DNA of 14,637 bases from JAENVT01 sp031424145 (GTDB taxonomy: Bacteria; Actinomycetota; Acidimicrobiia; Acidimicrobiales; Ilumatobacteraceae). Below are positions 1-6,281 of this stretch, one piece after another (the stretch's first letter is position 1; every line of letters begins with the position of its first letter). Below the pieces are notes generated by a model that did no database searches, had not been told where the DNA came from, and saw only the letters and a program-made list of their open reading frames with translations. The translations under genes were made by a program, and so were the position numbers. The stretch spans positions 1 to 14,637 of the forward strand of contig JANPGV010000364.1 of assembly GCA_031424145.1 (NCBI GenBank), read 5' to 3'.

Positions 1-14
1 TGAACACCAATTTC

Positions 15-71
15 ATGAATGAGACCGCTATCAAGCGCCCAGCCCGACGCCTCGGAAAGCAACCGACGTAA
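15..71 (+). CDS. Leader peptide (uORF) of the whiB7 attenuator, 18 aa
   Basis: ATG at 15 and TAA at 69-71 encode MNETAIKRPARRLGKQPT, a basic, arginine-rich peptide. The stop lies inside the small hairpin 64-71/77-84, and codons 10-14 form the left arm of the antiterminator, so translation is physically coupled to the choice of RNA fold. There is no clear Shine-Dalgarno sequence in the 14 bases visible upstream, so the leader may be leaderless or begin outside the window; the frame stays open to the left edge. An ATG at 19 opens another frame that runs through the terminator into whiB7 and looks like a chance reading. The peptide sequence itself may matter little, as expected for a ribosome-position sensor. 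Confidence 0.65.
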   Translation: MNETAIKRPARRLGKQPT

Positions 72-99
72 CACCATTACGTCGAGAGCAACCGCTCCG

Positions 100-139
100 A
101 GGCCGTCGGGATTCGATCCCGGCGGCCTTTCTGCTTTTT
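100..139 (+). terminator. Intrinsic terminator inside the whiB7 leader
   Basis: A 13-bp stem (100-112 with 116-128, one G-T wobble) closes a 3-base TCG loop and is followed by TTTCTGCTTTTT. It is the best-formed rho-independent terminator in the window. It stands only 36 bases before the whiB7 start, so it is more likely a conditional attenuator than the end of an upstream gene. Confidence 0.85.
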
Positions 140-160
140 CCAGCCCTTCCCACTCGTCCG

Positions 161-167
161 AGAGGAA
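161..167 (+). promoter_or_regulatory. Ribosome binding site of whiB7
   Basis: AGAGGAA lies 8 bases before the ATG at 176 and downstream of the attenuator terminator. It is a good Shine-Dalgarno match and fixes this start. Several other genes in the window have none. Confidence 0.7.
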
Positions 168-175
168 CACCCGAA

Positions 176-538
176 ATGTACGCAATCGACATCAACCGAG
201 ACATCGACATCGAGTTCGCCGAACTGGTCGAGCCGGTAGCCGTGCGCGCCCCCAAGCCGCGCTGTGCCGACGGCCACGGCACCCTGACCCACCTGTTCTT
301 CTCGGACACCCCGCTCGACATCGCCCGCGCGAAAGCCATCTGCAGCAAGTGCTCGCTTGTAGCCGATTGCGTGAGCGGCGCGATCGAGCGAGCCGAGCCA
401 TGGGGTGTGTGGGGTGGTGAGCTCATAGAGGGCGGTCGCATCGTTGTCAACAAACGACCTCGTGGCCGACCACCCAAGAATCCCCGCCCCGCGGTGGTGA
501 TCGACGAAGTGCCTATTCCCCCGCACCTCGTCGCCTGA
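176..538 (+). CDS. whiB7: WhiB7-like iron-sulfur transcription factor
   Basis: A 120-residue Wbl protein. Four cysteines (C30, C56, C59, C65) in the CX(n)CX2CX5C pattern would bind a 4Fe-4S cluster. The turn motif EPWGVWGGE (74-82), which contacts the primary sigma factor in this family, is followed by a basic AT-hook, KRPRGRPPK (93-101), expected to grip AT-rich DNA upstream of -35 boxes. The combination of RAEPWGVWGGE with an RGRP hook is characteristic of WhiB7/WblC, the activator of intrinsic resistance to ribosome-targeting antibiotics; other Wbl paralogs lack the hook. The attenuator in front of it fits the same identity. The C-terminal tail after the hook (about 19 residues, proline-rich) is longer than I recall for mycobacterial WhiB7. 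Assignment to the WhiB family is near certain; to the WhiB7 branch, likely. Confidence 0.88.
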   Translation: MYAIDINRDIDIEFAELVEPVAVRAPKPRCADGHGTLTHLFFSDTPLDIARAKAICSKCSLVADCVSGAIERAEPWGVWGGELIEGGRIVVNKRPRGRPPKNPRPAVVIDEVPIPPHLVA

Positions 539-543
539 CACAC

Positions 544-652
544 CACCGCCCGGGGCGGGTGATCGCCGGTCGTGGGCAACGCATCGCGCGACCCCCTGAC
601 TGAGCCACGACGCCCCCTGCCATCGGAATCCCCCCGACGATGGCAGGGGGCG
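544..652 (+). terminator. Inverted repeats between whiB7 and tlpA-like gene, possible terminator
   Basis: The main element is a perfect 15-bp inverted repeat: cgccccctgccatcg at 611-625 and its exact complement at 638-652, with a 12-base loop. A weaker hairpin (544-550 with 554-561, one bulged G) lies 5 bases after the whiB7 stop. Neither is followed by a T-run, so a classic intrinsic terminator is not proven. The large repeat ends 22 bases before the next start and could also act as an operator or mRNA stabiliser. Apart from these repeats and the -10-like box at 662, I see nothing in the 136-base gap. Confidence 0.5.
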
Positions 653-661
653 CTCCGTCGG

Positions 662-667
662 TAGCCT
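662..667 (+). promoter_or_regulatory. Candidate -10 box (TAGCCT) for a leaderless tlpA-like transcript
   Basis: TAGCCT matches the actinobacterial TAnnnT -10 pattern and ends 7 bases before the GTG at 675, so the first base of the start codon would be about the +1. No Shine-Dalgarno sequence precedes that GTG. No convincing -35 box is present; the region overlaps the inverted repeat. Confidence 0.4.
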
Positions 668-674
668 TCAGCAC

Positions 675-1265
675 GTGACGGTCAACAAGCGGCTGCTCTT
701 CGGCTCGTTGGCCGTGGCGGCGGCGCTCGTGGCTGGCGTCAGCGTCGCAGTTGCCACGCGAGACGACAACGCCGGCACTGGCACCGGCACCGTCGACGAC
801 GTCACGCTGACATCGAGCAACGATCTCGTCCCTACGATCGGCACCAATGCAAAAGTGACGGGCCGATCGTTGCCCACCGTGAACGTCGAAACCCTCAACG
901 GCGACGCCTTCGCCACCGCGAACCTCGTCGGACGCCCGCTCATCATCAACTTCTGGTACTCGACCTGTGTCCCGTGCAAGAAAGAGCTCCCCGCCTTCGC
1001 CCAAGCGCACGGCAAGTTCGGTGACCGAGTGCGCTTCGTCGGTATCGACTCACTGCCACCATCCGCGCAAGAGGAAGCCTTTGCCCGCGACAAGGGCGTG
1101 CAGTACGAGCTGTTGTACGACACCGACGGAAAGTTGTCGTCGGCAATCGGCGTCGCCGCGTGGCCGCAGACCCTGTTCATCAACGCCGAGGGCACTATCG
1201 TCGAACAGACGGGGGAGCTCACCGCGGACAAGCTGGAAGAACTGATCAGGACCAAGTTGCTGTGA
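675..1265 (+). CDS. TlpA/ResA-like membrane-anchored thioredoxin
   Basis: A 196-residue protein with a basic N-terminus and one hydrophobic segment (about 7-27) that works as a signal anchor, then a low-complexity Gly/Thr/Asp linker (30-42) and a thioredoxin-fold domain facing outside. The active site is WYSTCVPC, with cysteines 98 and 101, and the conserved cis-proline is P164 in the AWPQT motif. The family reduces disulfides in apocytochrome c or in copper-site proteins such as CuA-bearing subunit II. The GTG start is chosen because it leaves a clean signal anchor; no ribosome binding site is seen. Its stop overlaps the start of the ccdA-like gene by 4 bases, so the two are almost certainly co-translated, and CcdA-type proteins are the usual electron source for TlpA proteins. 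Whether the substrate is cytochrome c or CuA cannot be told from the sequence. Confidence 0.85.
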   Translation: MTVNKRLLFGSLAVAAALVAGVSVAVATRDDNAGTGTGTVDDVTLTSSNDLVPTIGTNAKVTGRSLPTVNVETLNGDAFATANLVGRPLIINFWYSTCVPCKKELPAFAQAHGKFGDRVRFVGIDSLPPSAQEEAFARDKGVQYELLYDTDGKLSSAIGVAAWPQTLFINAEGTIVEQTGELTADKLEELIRTKLL

Positions 1266-2113
1266 TTGCGTTCGACGCCCGGTTGGCCACATCGTTCAGC
1301 CAAGGACTGCTGGCCGCGATCAATCCGTGCGGCTTCGTGCTGCTGCCGACCTACCTCGTCTACTTCCTCGGCATGGAGAACCTGCGTCCTGGCGCGGAGC
1401 GGGCCTCTCTGCTGCGGGCCATCAAGGTGAGCCTGGCCGTGTCCGCTGGATTCATGAGCATCTTCGTGGTCATCGGCGCAGTCACCAAGCTGTCGACCAA
1501 CTTCTTCGTCGAGAATGCCCAATGGGTAGCACTGATCATCGGACTTTGCCTGGTGATACTCGGCGTCGCCATGCTCTTCGGTTATCGCCTTCCATTCACG
1601 ACACCAAAGATGGATATCGGCGAACGTGACCGAAGCGTGCGGTCGATGTACGTGTTCGGGTTGGCCTATGCCGTCGCCTCGATTGGCTGCACGGTCCCGG
1701 GATTCACAGCCGTGGTGCTCGGTAGCTTCAGCACCGACGGGCTCACCACGGGCATCGCCGCCATCGCCCTGTACGGAGTGGGCATGGCGCTGGTCGTCAC
1801 CGGGCTCACCGTCACCCTTGCGTTCGCCAACACTGCGCTCCTGCGAATCCTGCGGCGTGGCATGGCGTGGTTCGAGCAGCTCGCCGGGATTTTACTGATA
1901 CTCACCGGCATGTACCTGTGCTGGTATTGGTACAGCAGCATCACCGACGGTTCCGGCGGCCGAGTCGTTGCCAAGGCAACGACCTGGAACGGCAAGTTGG
2001 AAAATTTCGTGTTGAACAACCAAGCCGCTGTCGTCTGGGTCGGGGTGATCGTGATCGTTGCCGCGGTCGTCACAGCCCTCGCGCGACAACGTCGTGAGCC
2101 CGCGGCCTCATGA
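1262..2113 (+). CDS. CcdA/DsbD-like thiol-disulfide electron transporter
   Basis: A 283-residue polytopic membrane protein, starting at a GTG inside the tlpA stop (GTGA overlap). The two signature cysteines are present in their usual surroundings: C23 in NPCGF and C143 in IGCTVPGF. They carry electrons from cytoplasmic thioredoxin across the membrane to an outward-facing thioredoxin, here probably the TlpA-like neighbour. I count six main hydrophobic segments plus a C-terminal helix (about 258-276) ending in a short basic tail; many CcdA proteins are shorter and lack the extra helix. The open reading frame extends upstream to 1160, but that part lies inside tlpA and is discarded. The next gene starts at the stop (ATGA overlap). 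CcdA superfamily assignment is firm; a role in cytochrome c or oxidase maturation is inferred. Confidence 0.85.
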   Translation: MIAFDARLATSFSQGLLAAINPCGFVLLPTYLVYFLGMENLRPGAERASLLRAIKVSLAVSAGFMSIFVVIGAVTKLSTNFFVENAQWVALIIGLCLVILGVAMLFGYRLPFTTPKMDIGERDRSVRSMYVFGLAYAVASIGCTVPGFTAVVLGSFSTDGLTTGIAAIALYGVGMALVVTGLTVTLAFANTALLRILRRGMAWFEQLAGILLILTGMYLCWYWYSSITDGSGGRVVAKATTWNGKLENFVLNNQAAVVWVGVIVIVAAVVTALARQRREPAAS

Positions 2114-2730
2114 CCGACGCATTCGCCGAGCTTCTGGCCATCCCAGGCGTGCGCGAGGTGTGCGAGCTGCGCAGCCGGATCGGGTTCATGGCCTACCACG
2201 GCGGGTCCCTGGAGGAGCAGACCGACGTCATCGCCTCGCTCGCCGCCGAACGAAGCGGGGCCAGTTACTACGGGGTCCTGCAACCTGACGATGTGCAAGT
2301 GCACATCCCTTCGCACCTGGTCAGCCCGACGTCATCGGCACAGCTGAAGGCCTTCGTCGATCACATCGACGTCGTCATCACCATTCACGGCTTCGGCCGA
2401 CGCGACCGCTTCACATCGCTGCTGCTCGGCGGACGCAACCGCGATCTCGCCGATCACGTGGCCGGCCACCTGCGACGTCGCCTGCCCGACTACCACGTCG
2501 TCACCGAGCTCGACATGATCCCCAAGGATCTGCGCGGCATGCATCCCGACAACCCCGTCAACCTTCCCGCCCACCAGGGCGTGCAGATCGAACTACCGCC
2601 GCGAATTCGCGGCTCGAGCCCGATCTGGGCGGACTGGGATCACAACGAGATGGTCCCGCCGATGGCCGCCCTGATCGATGGCCTCGTCGATGCCGCCGAG
2701 ATGTGGGCTACGGAGCCAACCGTTCGATGA
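2110..2730 (+). CDS. Poly-gamma-glutamate hydrolase family protein (PghP/DUF867-like)
   Basis: A 206-residue protein with no signal peptide or membrane segment, so probably cytoplasmic. It carries the order of motifs I associate with PghP-type zinc peptidases: AYHGGSLEEQT (H30, E35), SYYG (52-55), VHIPSH (64-69), ITIHGFG (H93), LLLGGRNRDL (104-113) and GVQIELPPRIR (157-167, E161). H30, E35 and H93 are the likely zinc ligands by analogy with carboxypeptidase-like folds, and E161 the likely catalytic residue. Known members hydrolyse poly-gamma-glutamate and are often phage enzymes that act outside the cell; this chromosomal-looking copy translationally overlaps a redox-transporter gene, so its natural substrate is unclear. 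Its 3' end overlaps pdxH on the other strand by 23 bases. Family call good, function open. Confidence 0.72.
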   Translation: MTDAFAELLAIPGVREVCELRSRIGFMAYHGGSLEEQTDVIASLAAERSGASYYGVLQPDDVQVHIPSHLVSPTSSAQLKAFVDHIDVVITIHGFGRRDRFTSLLLGGRNRDLADHVAGHLRRRLPDYHVVTELDMIPKDLRGMHPDNPVNLPAHQGVQIELPPRIRGSSPIWADWDHNEMVPPMAALIDGLVDAAEMWATEPTVR

Positions 2731-3355
2731 CCCACGCGTCGTCGGTGTCGGTTCGGCGATAGCGAACTCGGTCATGCAATCGGCTCGGGCGGCCCTGCCA
2801 GAACTCGTACGAGACCGGCTCGAGCAACCAGCCGCCCCAATACGCAGGGCGCGGTATCTGTTCGACGTTGGCGAACGTCTCCTCGAACCGGGCGACGCGC
2901 TCCTCGAGGGAGCCGCGGTCGGGCAGCACCTGAGATTGGGGCGATGACCACGCGCCGATCTGCGAACCTCTTGGACGCGATGCGAAGTACTCGTCGCTCT
3001 CAGACTCCGGCAGATGTTCGGTGACGCCGATGACGCGCACCTGCCGGTGCAACTGCAACCACGTGAACAACATGGCCGCCTTCGGCTCGCGGGTCAGCTG
3101 AGCGCTCTTGGGCGACTCGTAGTTAGTGAAGAACGCGAAGCCGCGCTCGTCGGCACCGCGGGCCAAGAGATAACGCGACTGTGGCCAACCCTCAGGGTCG
3201 ACCGTCGACAGGACGAAGGCGTTGGGCTCCACGCAGCCGGACAGCGAGGCTTGGTCATACCACTGCTGCCATTGCACCATCGGGTTGGGATCGACGTCGC
3301 CGACATCGAGACCGGCTGACTCGTAGTCGGCCCGCCGGGACGCGAGGTCGCTCAT
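2708..3355 (-). CDS. pdxH: Pyridoxamine 5'-phosphate oxidase
   Basis: A 215-residue FMN enzyme that oxidises pyridoxamine or pyridoxine phosphate to pyridoxal phosphate in the cytoplasm. The family blocks are all present: SRYLLARG and FAFFTNYESPKSAQL near the FMN site, RQVRVIG, the nearly invariant SRPRGSQIGAWSSPQSQ, YWGGW, EFWQGRPSRLHDR and the terminal W-I-RL-P block. The length matches the family (about 200-220). The ATG at 3355 overlaps the serS stop (ATGA), which is why I reject the upstream extension inside serS. It is probably translated from the serS message. No missing catalytic residue noticed. Confidence 0.95.
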   Translation of the reverse strand: MSDLASRRADYESAGLDVGDVDPNPMVQWQQWYDQASLSGCVEPNAFVLSTVDPEGWPQSRYLLARGADERGFAFFTNYESPKSAQLTREPKAAMLFTWLQLHRQVRVIGVTEHLPESESDEYFASRPRGSQIGAWSSPQSQVLPDRGSLEERVARFEETFANVEQIPRPAYWGGWLLEPVSYEFWQGRPSRLHDRVRYRRTDTDDAWVIERLAP

Positions 3356-4644
3356 CGACCACCGATTCGCTCGACACCACGCATGTACGGACGCAACACG
3401 TCGGGCACGACGACACTGCCATCGGGCTCCCGATAGTTCTCGAGGATCGCCGCCCACACGCGCGGAACTGCGAGCGCCGAACCGTTGAGCGTGTGCGCGA
3501 TCTGCGTGCCCTTCTGCCCCGATACGCGATAGCGGATGTCGGCGCGCCGCGACTGGTAGTCGCTGAACCAGGAGATCGACGAGACCTCGAGCCAGGCGTC
3601 GCACCCCGGCGCGTACACCTCGATGTCGAAGCTGCGATGATGGCTCTGCCCCAGGTCACCGGTGCAGATCTCGATGATCCGGTACGGAAGCCCCAGGCCG
3701 TTGATGAGCGCCTCGGCTCGACCCGTCATCTCGACCAGCAGGTCGGGCGCCTGCTCGGCCGTCGCGACCGCGAGGATCTCCACCTTGTCGAACTCGTGGG
3801 CCCGAAGCATCCCGCGTGTGTCCCGACCGGCGGACCCGGCCTCGCGGCGATAGCACGGCGTGTAGGCCATCATCCGCAACGGCAATTGCTCGGCGTCGAG
3901 GACCTCGCCCGCGTAGATCGACGTCAGCGGCACTTCAGCGGTGGGAATCAACCACAGGTCGTCGCGCTCGATGTTGTACGCGTCGTCCGCAAACTTCGGG
4001 AGTTGACCCGTGGCTGTGAGCGTTGCAGTCGTGACGAGCGACGGTGGTCGAATCTCTTCGAACTTGTCGACGTTGCGGTCGAGCGCGTACTGACACAACG
4101 CTCGCGACAGCGCAGCGCCGTTGCCTCGCTGCATCGTGAACATGGCCCCACTGATCTTGGTGGCACGTTCGTTGTCGAGGATCCCGAGCGCAGTCCCGGT
4201 CTCCCAGTGCGGGACCCGGCGATGTGCGGGGAACTCGTCGGCAAGATTGATCGGCCCCGTGACCACCGGATTGTGATTCTCGTCCACGCCGTCGGGCACG
4301 CCGGGGTGCGGGAAGTTGGGGATCCGTAACAGCAGGTACCGCAGATCCCCCTGGACGACCTCGAGCTCGTTGGCCAACACCCGCTCGTGATCACCGAGGG
4401 CGCGGCTGCGCAACTGCAGTTCCTCGGCGCCGTGTGTGTCGCCCTTGCGGCGCAGTTCTGCCACCGCTTTCGACAGATCGTTGACCTCGGCACGGATGGC
4501 ATCGCGCTTGGCGACGATCTCGCGTGAGAGTGCATCGAACGCGATGGCCCTGCCGAGCTGATCGAGAACCTCGGACTGCCCGCGTCTGCTCAGTGCCGCG
4601 CGGACGCCCTCGGGGTCGGTGCGCAACAAACGGACATCGATCAC
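3352..4644 (-). CDS. serS: Seryl-tRNA synthetase
   Basis: A 430-residue class II aminoacyl-tRNA synthetase that charges tRNA-Ser (and tRNA-Sec if present). The N-terminus, IDVRLLRTDPEGVRAAL, is typical of bacterial SerRS and fixes the GTG start at 4644. A charged helical arm, the tRNA-binding coiled coil, follows at about 30-105. The core holds TGQLPKF, TAEVPLTS, motif 2 at 264-285 (CYRREAGSAGRDTRG, then the MLRAHEF block) and motif 3 from N387 (NGSALAVPRVWAAILENY). Normally the motif 3 segment reads GLAVGR; here ALAVPR keeps the arginine. There is no Shine-Dalgarno sequence; a TAACCT box 9 bases upstream suggests a nearly leaderless transcript in addition to any read-through from the glycosyltransferase gene 22 bases upstream. 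Confidence 0.97.
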   Translation of the reverse strand: MIDVRLLRTDPEGVRAALSRRGQSEVLDQLGRAIAFDALSREIVAKRDAIRAEVNDLSKAVAELRRKGDTHGAEELQLRSRALGDHERVLANELEVVQGDLRYLLLRIPNFPHPGVPDGVDENHNPVVTGPINLADEFPAHRRVPHWETGTALGILDNERATKISGAMFTMQRGNGAALSRALCQYALDRNVDKFEEIRPPSLVTTATLTATGQLPKFADDAYNIERDDLWLIPTAEVPLTSIYAGEVLDAEQLPLRMMAYTPCYRREAGSAGRDTRGMLRAHEFDKVEILAVATAEQAPDLLVEMTGRAEALINGLGLPYRIIEICTGDLGQSHHRSFDIEVYAPGCDAWLEVSSISWFSDYQSRRADIRYRVSGQKGTQIAHTLNGSALAVPRVWAAILENYREPDGSVVVPDVLRPYMRGVERIGGR

Positions 4645-4653
4645 AGATCGGAG

Positions 4654-4659
4654 AGGTTA
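4654..4659 (-). promoter_or_regulatory. Candidate -10 box (TAACCT) for serS
   Basis: On the minus strand TAACCT matches TAnnnT and ends 9 bases before the serS GTG. The site is in the 22-base gap after the glycosyltransferase stop, and no ribosome binding site is present, which favours a very short 5' end. No convincing -35 box was found. Confidence 0.35.
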
Positions 4660-4666
4660 CCGGTGC

Positions 4667-5305
4667 CTAGCGCGTGAGGGCGTAGGAGAATCGCCCGGCC
4701 GAATCGCGGCGGGACGATGTCGTCACAGGCGCTTGGCGCAGGTTGACAAACCTTCGTCCGGTGCGCAGTCCGTGCGCACGGAGACGGCGGGCGAAGTCGA
4801 AGTCGTCGACCGACGAAACCCGTTCGTCGAACCCGCCGATCGCCTCGAAATCCTCACGACGGCACCAGTACATCCCGCCGCCGAGACCGTTGAGATACGT
4901 GGCAAACCTGGCCAGGACCATCGCCGCGTCGATTGCCAGCGAATGCCGATCAGGACGTTGGATCGCTCCGCCGCCGATGTAGCAGCCAGTCGCCAGGAGT
5001 CGCTCGATCTCGGCAAACGCGACCGGCGACATGATCCGGTCGGCATCGATCGTCACCAAGATCTGTCCAGTGGTCGCGGCGGCACCGACGTTGCGCGCAA
5101 CGGCGACGTTCGCCCGGCTCACGGCGACCACCGTTGCACCGGTGGACGCGGCAAGCTGGGCATGAGGCGCACCTCCATCGCGCACGATCACGACCACTTC
5201 GGCGTCGGTGCGGATGGCCTGCGCGGCCCGCGTGATTGCGCGCAGACTACGGCTGAGATCCGCCTGCTCGTCCAGAGCCGACACCACCACGGAGAACCGT
5301 GCCAT
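4667..5305 (-). CDS. Family 2 glycosyltransferase
   Basis: A 212-residue GT-A fold protein. The strand-helix start FSVVVSALDEQADLSRSLRA is typical of GT2 enzymes. Further marks are the nucleotide-contact block SRANVAVARNVGAA (63-76), the metal-binding DxD as IDAD (D87, D89), and the acceptor-side sequence GGGMYWCRREDFEAIGGFDE (142-161) followed by SVDDFDFARRL, whose acidic residues (D167, D168) sit where the catalytic base is expected. No membrane anchor is seen. The ATG at 5305 is chosen because the fold begins directly after it; the open frame upstream is unlike a GT. The donor sugar and acceptor cannot be named. It lies 22 bases upstream of serS, in the same direction, and is divergent from the ABC exporter across 73 bases. 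Confidence 0.85.
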   Translation of the reverse strand: MARFSVVVSALDEQADLSRSLRAITRAAQAIRTDAEVVVIVRDGGAPHAQLAASTGATVVAVSRANVAVARNVGAAATTGQILVTIDADRIMSPVAFAEIERLLATGCYIGGGAIQRPDRHSLAIDAAMVLARFATYLNGLGGGMYWCRREDFEAIGGFDERVSSVDDFDFARRLRAHGLRTGRRFVNLRQAPVTTSSRRDSAGRFSYALTR

Positions 5306-5364
5306 GCCCAGTGATCGGTTCGATTCGGCCGTGACTTGATCGCGAATTCGACAAGATGGTCGCC

Positions 5365-5370
5365 TAGGGT
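5365..5370 (+). promoter_or_regulatory. Candidate -10 box (TAGGGT) for the ABC exporter
   Basis: TAGGGT fits TAnnnT and ends 8 bases before the GTG at 5379. No Shine-Dalgarno sequence lies between them, so a leaderless or near-leaderless transcript is likely. A TTGATC at 5336-5341 resembles a -35 element but the 23-base spacer is too long. Confidence 0.4.
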
Positions 5371-5378
5371 CGCACGCT

Positions 5379-6281
5379 GTGGCTGCCGTCGAGGTCGAAC
5401 ATCTGACGGTACGCCACGGCGACGTGCTCGCGGTCGACGACATCTCCTTCAGCGCCGATGCGGGCAAGATCACCACCGTGCTCGGCCCGAACGGCGCCGG
5501 CAAGACATCGACCGTCGAGGTGTGCGAGGGCTACCACCGCCCGACGAAGGGCACCGTTCGAGTCCTCGGGCTCGATCCCGCGGTCCAGCAACGCCAGCTC
5601 TCCAAGCGCATGGGCGTGATGCTGCAGGAAGGCGGCGTCTACCCGAGCTCGCGAGTTCTGGAGACAGTTCGGCACTACGCGGCGCTGTACGACAAGGGCG
5701 CAGACGCTGCTGCACTGATCGACACCGTCGGCCTCACCGCGCGAAGCAAAGCGACATGGAAGCAGCTCTCGGGAGGGGAACGCCAGCGCTTCTCACTGGC
5801 TCTCGCGCTCGCCGCGAAGCCCGACATCGCATTCCTCGACGAACCGACCTCGGGCGTCGACGTCAACGGTCGCGACGCGGTCCGCAGCATCATCCGCGGC
5901 CTCGCCGACGACGGGTGCGCAGTGGTGCTCGCCACACACGAGCTCGACGAGGCTGAGCGTCTCGCCGACCGAATGATCATCATCGATCACGGCTTGCTGA
6001 TCGCCGACGCGACGTTGGCGGAGTTGCGCAAAGGTCACGACGAGATCCGCTTCCGGAGTGATCCCGGCCTGGATCTGCGCGCGCTCGCCGAAGCGACGGG
6101 GATCGTCGCCAGCAAGGTCGGCCGCGACGAGTACGTCATCGACGCACCTCCGCAACCGCGGCTGATGGCGCAACTCGGTGATTGGCTCGCCGAAGCCGGC
6201 CATCCCCTGCACGATCTGCGCGCGGGTGGTCAACGACTCGAAGACGTCTTCCGCCGGCTGACCGGGGGTGACCAGCCATGA
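5379..6281 (+). CDS. ABC transporter ATP-binding protein (ABC-2 export type)
   Basis: A 300-residue cytoplasmic ATPase subunit. All nucleotide-binding motifs are intact: Walker A GPNGAGKTS (36-44), Q-loop Q83, signature LSGGERQRFSLA from 130, Walker B FLDEPTSG (D154, E155) and switch histidine H187 in ATHELDEAERLAD. A C-terminal region of about 85 residues follows, as in DrrA/NatA-type exporters of the CcmA branch. The GTG start places the first strand (VEVEHLTVRHG) right at the N-terminus. The permease gene begins at its stop (ATGA). The substrate cannot be inferred; drugs, lipids or a cofactor related to heme are all possible. Similar ATPase-permease pairs adjoin heme A synthase genes in other actinobacteria, which makes a link with the nearby oxidase operon worth testing. 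Confidence 0.92.
   Translation: MAAVEVEHLTVRHGDVLAVDDISFSADAGKITTVLGPNGAGKTSTVEVCEGYHRPTKGTVRVLGLDPAVQQRQLSKRMGVMLQEGGVYPSSRVLETVRHYAALYDKGADAAALIDTVGLTARSKATWKQLSGGERQRFSLALALAAKPDIAFLDEPTSGVDVNGRDAVRSIIRGLADDGCAVVLATHELDEAERLADRMIIIDHGLLIADATLAELRKGHDEIRFRSDPGLDLRALAEATGIVASKVGRDEYVIDAPPQPRLMAQLGDWLAEAGHPLHDLRAGGQRLEDVFRRLTGGDQP

Larger units (their letters stand above)
1..140 (+). promoter_or_regulatory. whiB7-type 5' leader: ribosome-monitored transcription attenuator
   Basis: Three structures can be read directly. A terminator hairpin pairs 100-112 with 116-128 and is followed by a T-rich run at 128-139. A competing antiterminator pairs 43-56 (cccgacgcctcgga) with 96-110, giving 14 base pairs with one bulged C at 103/104; it consumes nearly all of the terminator's 5' arm. 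A small hairpin, 64-71 with 77-84, sits inside the antiterminator loop. A short ORF (15-71) covers the left antiterminator arm. A ribosome finishing that ORF would cover 43-56 and let the terminator form; one stalled near its beginning would leave the arm free and allow read-through into whiB7. Attenuated leaders with a uORF are known for whiB7/wblC in Mycobacterium and Streptomyces; the pairing model here is my inference. The promoter lies left of the window. Confidence 0.8.

Noticed and set aside
1..3. TGA at the first bases as the stop of an upstream gene
   Set aside because: No preceding sequence is available to judge the frame, and the following region is explained by the whiB7 leader.
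100..128. T-arm-like sequence (gggattcgatccc) suggesting a tRNA or tmRNA 3' end
   Set aside because: The loop is not a proper 7-base T-loop with a 5-bp stem, no matching acceptor 5' strand or anticodon arm exists upstream, and no CCA end follows; the terminator explains it better.
19..420. Open frame of 133 codons starting at ATG 19 through the leader into whiB7
   Set aside because: It crosses the terminator and most of the whiB7 coding region in another frame and its product is low-complexity and Arg/Pro-rich, as expected of a shadow frame in GC-rich DNA.
3181..4329. Long plus-strand open frame of 382 codons
   Set aside because: It lies antisense to pdxH and serS, which have unmistakable family motifs; its product is Arg/Asp-rich without domains.
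5336..5370. TTGATC/TAGGGT as a full sigma-70-type promoter
   Set aside because: The 23-base spacer is too long; only the -10-like box is kept.
5306..5503. N-terminal extension of the glycosyltransferase to 5503
   Set aside because: It would overlap the ABC ATPase gene on the other strand by 125 bases, and the GT2 fold starts exactly after the ATG at 5305.
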